A stretch of 7,835 bases of DNA from Gammaproteobacteria bacterium (GTDB taxonomy: Bacteria > Pseudomonadota > Gammaproteobacteria > Granulosicoccales > Granulosicoccaceae). This document shows, one piece after another, positions 5,887 through 7,835 of the stretch (its first letter is position 1; the number at the start of each line of letters is the position of its first letter). The stretch is from NCBI GenBank assembly GCA_003511825.1, contig DOIU01000398.1, positions 1-7,835 of the forward strand, read 5' to 3'. Under the pieces are notes generated by a model. It saw only the letters and a list, made by a program, of their open reading frames with translations. It made no database searches and was not told the DNA's origin. The position numbers and the translations under genes were made by a program.

Positions 5887-7835
5887 TTAGGCCTCTGCGC
5901 CCTGATCTGTCGCTAATAAGGCCAGTAATTGCGCCTCATCGCGAACAGGCACGCCCAACTTTTCAGCTTTTGTCACCTTGCTGCCCGGCGCATCACCAGC
6001 GAAGACCGCCGTGGTTTTCTTGGACACGCTCCCCGTAACCTTGGCCCCTAACTGCTCGAGCGCTGCTTTTGCCTCGGTCCGCGTCATGCCATCAAACGTG
6101 CCCGTGAGCACGTAGATGTCGCCATCCAGGCCGCCTTCAACGGGGACTTGCACGCGCTCGGGCGCAGGCCAGTGAATGCCTTTCTCCAACAGCGAGCGGA
6201 TAACGCGCTGATTGTGAGGCTCCTGGAAAAACGCCACCACGTGTTTGGCCACAATGGGGCCGACGTCGTCCACCGCTTGCAGTTGCTCGTCATCGGCCTG
6301 CATCAGGCTGTCCAAGTCACCAAAATTCTCCGCCAACGCTTTCGCGGTGGCTTCGCCCACTTCGCGAATCCCGAGCGCATAAATAAAGCGTTGCAAGGTG
6401 GTGTTTTGGCTCTCAGACAGCGCCTTGAGCAGGTTCTCGGCAGACTTCTCGCCCATGCGCGGTAGCGCGGCCACAGACTCTTGCGTGAGGGAAAACAGAT
6501 CGTCCACATGCTCGATCAAGCCTTGATCAAGCAGCTGCTCGATCAATTTGTCGCCCAAGCCTTCGATATCCAAGGCCTTGCGACTGGCAAAGTGTTTGAT
6601 CGCCTCCTTGCGCTGCGCTTGGCACACCAAACCAGCCGTGCACCGCGCCACAGCCTCACCTTCAATCTGTTCCACCTTAGAGTCACACATCGGGCAGATC
6701 AGCGGCATCACGATCTCTTCGGTCTCTGCGGGTCGCAGCTCAAGTAGGCTGCGCACGACTTCGGGAATCACATCGCCCGCGCGTCTGACGACAACGGTGT
6801 CGCCAATACGGATGTCCTTGCGCCGCACTTCGTCCATATTATGCAGTGTGGCGTTGCTCACCTGCACACCGCCGACCTGCACCGGCTGCAAGCGTGCTAC
6901 CGGCGTGATGGCGCCGGTGCGCCCCACTTGGAACTCCACCGCTTGCACGAGCGTTTGCGCTTCTTCGGCGGGGAATTTCTGCGCAATCGCCCAGCGCGGC
7001 GCGCGCGAGACAAACCCCAACGTGGCTTGCGCAGCCAAGTCATTCACTTTAAAGACGACACCATCAATCTCATAGGGCAAGGCATCACGACGCTTGCCCA
7101 AGGCTTGATACCACGCGTAACACGCTGCAATACCGTCGCAACGGGTGGTCTCGTCATTCACCGGAAAACCCAGCGAACGCAGCCAGGTGAGTGTGGCATA
7201 GTGACTGGTCGGCGGCGGAGCACCTTCCAGCTCACCCAAGGCATACACATACAAGGACAAGGGCCGCGACGCGGTGATGTTGGCATCGAGCAAACGCAGG
7301 CTGCCAGCCGCCGCGTTACGCGGATTGGCAAACACTTTCTCGCCGGCTTGTTCAGCGTTTGCATTCAAGCGTGCGAAACCCGCCTTGTGCATAAACACCT
7401 CGCCGCGCACCTCAAGCAGGCTTGGCGGATCATCAGTCGGCAATTGCAGAGGCAGGCTGCCGATGGTCTTGAGGTTCGGCGTGATGTTCTCACCGCGCGA
7501 ACCATCGCCGCGCGTCGCGCCCTGAACAAAGACGCCGTCTTTGTAGGTCAGGCTGACGGCGAGTCCATCCAGTTTGGGTTCGGCGACATAGTCGATCGAG
7601 ACATCCTCAGCGCAGTCAAGGCGATCACGGACACGCTTATCAAAATCGTGTAATTCGTCCTCAGAGAAGGCATTCGCCAACGACAGCATGGGCACGCGAT
7701 GACGGACCGTATCAAAGGCCGATACAGGTTCGGCACCGACGGTCTGCGTGGGCGAATCTGCGATAAGCAATGCAGGGTGCTCAGTTTCAAGCGTCTGCAA
7801 TTCGCGCCACAGGCTATCGTACTCAGCGTCACTGA
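5887..7835 (-). CDS. ligA: NAD-dependent DNA ligase LigA, 5' end cut by window edge
   Basis: LigA seals nicks with a 3'-OH and a 5'-phosphate in replication and repair, using NAD+ as AMP donor. About 648 residues are visible. The frame is open to the window edge, and the first residues (SDAEYDSLWREL) match the family from about residue 31, so roughly 30 N-terminal residues are missing. The AMP-accepting lysine is in EPKLDGLAVS (codon 7575-7573). RGDGSRGENIT, NPRNAAAGSLR, EIDGVVFKVN and RAPRWAIAQKFPAEE follow in the adenylation domain, then the OB fold (EFQVGRTGAITPVARL and VVRRAGDVIPEVV). Four zinc cysteines (CPMC, then C and C) lie between 6696 and 6622. Helix-hairpin-helix repeats (GLGDKLIEQL, LPRMGEKSAENLL, LGIREVGEATA) and a C-terminal BRCT domain (LTGTFDGMTRTEAK onward) complete the protein, which ends at TAA 5887. 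All domains look intact. Confidence 0.98.
   Translation of the reverse strand, partial: SDAEYDSLWRELQTLETEHPALLIADSPTQTVGAEPVSAFDTVRHRVPMLSLANAFSEDELHDFDKRVRDRLDCAEDVSIDYVAEPKLDGLAVSLTYKDGVFVQGATRGDGSRGENITPNLKTIGSLPLQLPTDDPPSLLEVRGEVFMHKAGFARLNANAEQAGEKVFANPRNAAAGSLRLLDANITASRPLSLYVYALGELEGAPPPTSHYATLTWLRSLGFPVNDETTRCDGIAACYAWYQALGKRRDALPYEIDGVVFKVNDLAAQATLGFVSRAPRWAIAQKFPAEEAQTLVQAVEFQVGRTGAITPVARLQPVQVGGVQVSNATLHNMDEVRRKDIRIGDTVVVRRAGDVIPEVVRSLLELRPAETEEIVMPLICPMCDSKVEQIEGEAVARCTAGLVCQAQRKEAIKHFASRKALDIEGLGDKLIEQLLDQGLIEHVDDLFSLTQESVAALPRMGEKSAENLLKALSESQNTTLQRFIYALGIREVGEATAKALAENFGDLDSLMQADDEQLQAVDDVGPIVAKHVVAFFQEPHNQRVIRSLLEKGIHWPAPERVQVPVEGGLDGDIYVLTGTFDGMTRTEAKAALEQLGAKVTGSVSKKTTAVFAGDAPGSKVTKAEKLGVPVRDEAQLLALLATDQGAEA

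Noticed and set aside
6841..7653. Long plus-strand open frame (270 codons) opposite ligA
   Set aside because: It is fully antisense to the conserved LigA coding sequence and its translation shows no recognisable domain. It looks like a shadow of GC-rich codon use.
1..7835. A new defence, mobile or secondary-metabolite system
   Set aside because: All sizeable minus-strand open frames belong to eight well-known housekeeping families with intact motifs, the gaps are short, and there are no repeats, integrase or accessory genes.

Overview
The window is about 57% GC by eye and holds a tightly packed housekeeping region with every gene on the minus strand, so transcription runs from high to low coordinates. 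The proteins read as typical gammaproteobacterial versions: AcpP, FabF, FabD, FabG and DapB line up almost without gaps against the Escherichia coli proteins I remember. I therefore place it on the chromosome of a gammaproteobacterium outside the enterics. I cannot name the genus. I see no mobile element, CRISPR array, tRNA, rRNA or sign of recent gene transfer.

In transcription order the layout is: ligA (NAD-dependent DNA ligase, 5' end cut by the window edge); dapB (lysine/diaminopimelate synthesis), with a plausible promoter in the 84-bp gap before it; fabD and fabG, 13 bp apart and probably translationally coupled; a 178-bp leader with a very AT-rich block, a sigma70-like promoter and two small palindromes; acpP; a clear intrinsic terminator; fabF with a TTG start; mltG; and tmk (3' end cut by the window edge).

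The fab genes form the core of type II fatty acid synthesis. FabD makes malonyl-ACP, FabF elongates, FabG reduces, and AcpP carries the chain. DapB feeds the peptidoglycan precursor pathway, MltG cuts nascent glycan strands, Tmk makes dTDP for DNA, and LigA seals DNA nicks. The set links envelope growth with DNA synthesis.

The distinctive points are modest. The usual cluster plsX-fabH-fabD-fabG-acpP-fabF-pabC-mltG-tmk-holB has been rearranged: ligA and dapB stand where plsX and fabH would be, and pabC is missing. acpP sits in its own regulatory island between a promoter and a terminator. I found nothing that looks like an undescribed system, and the findings are scored accordingly.
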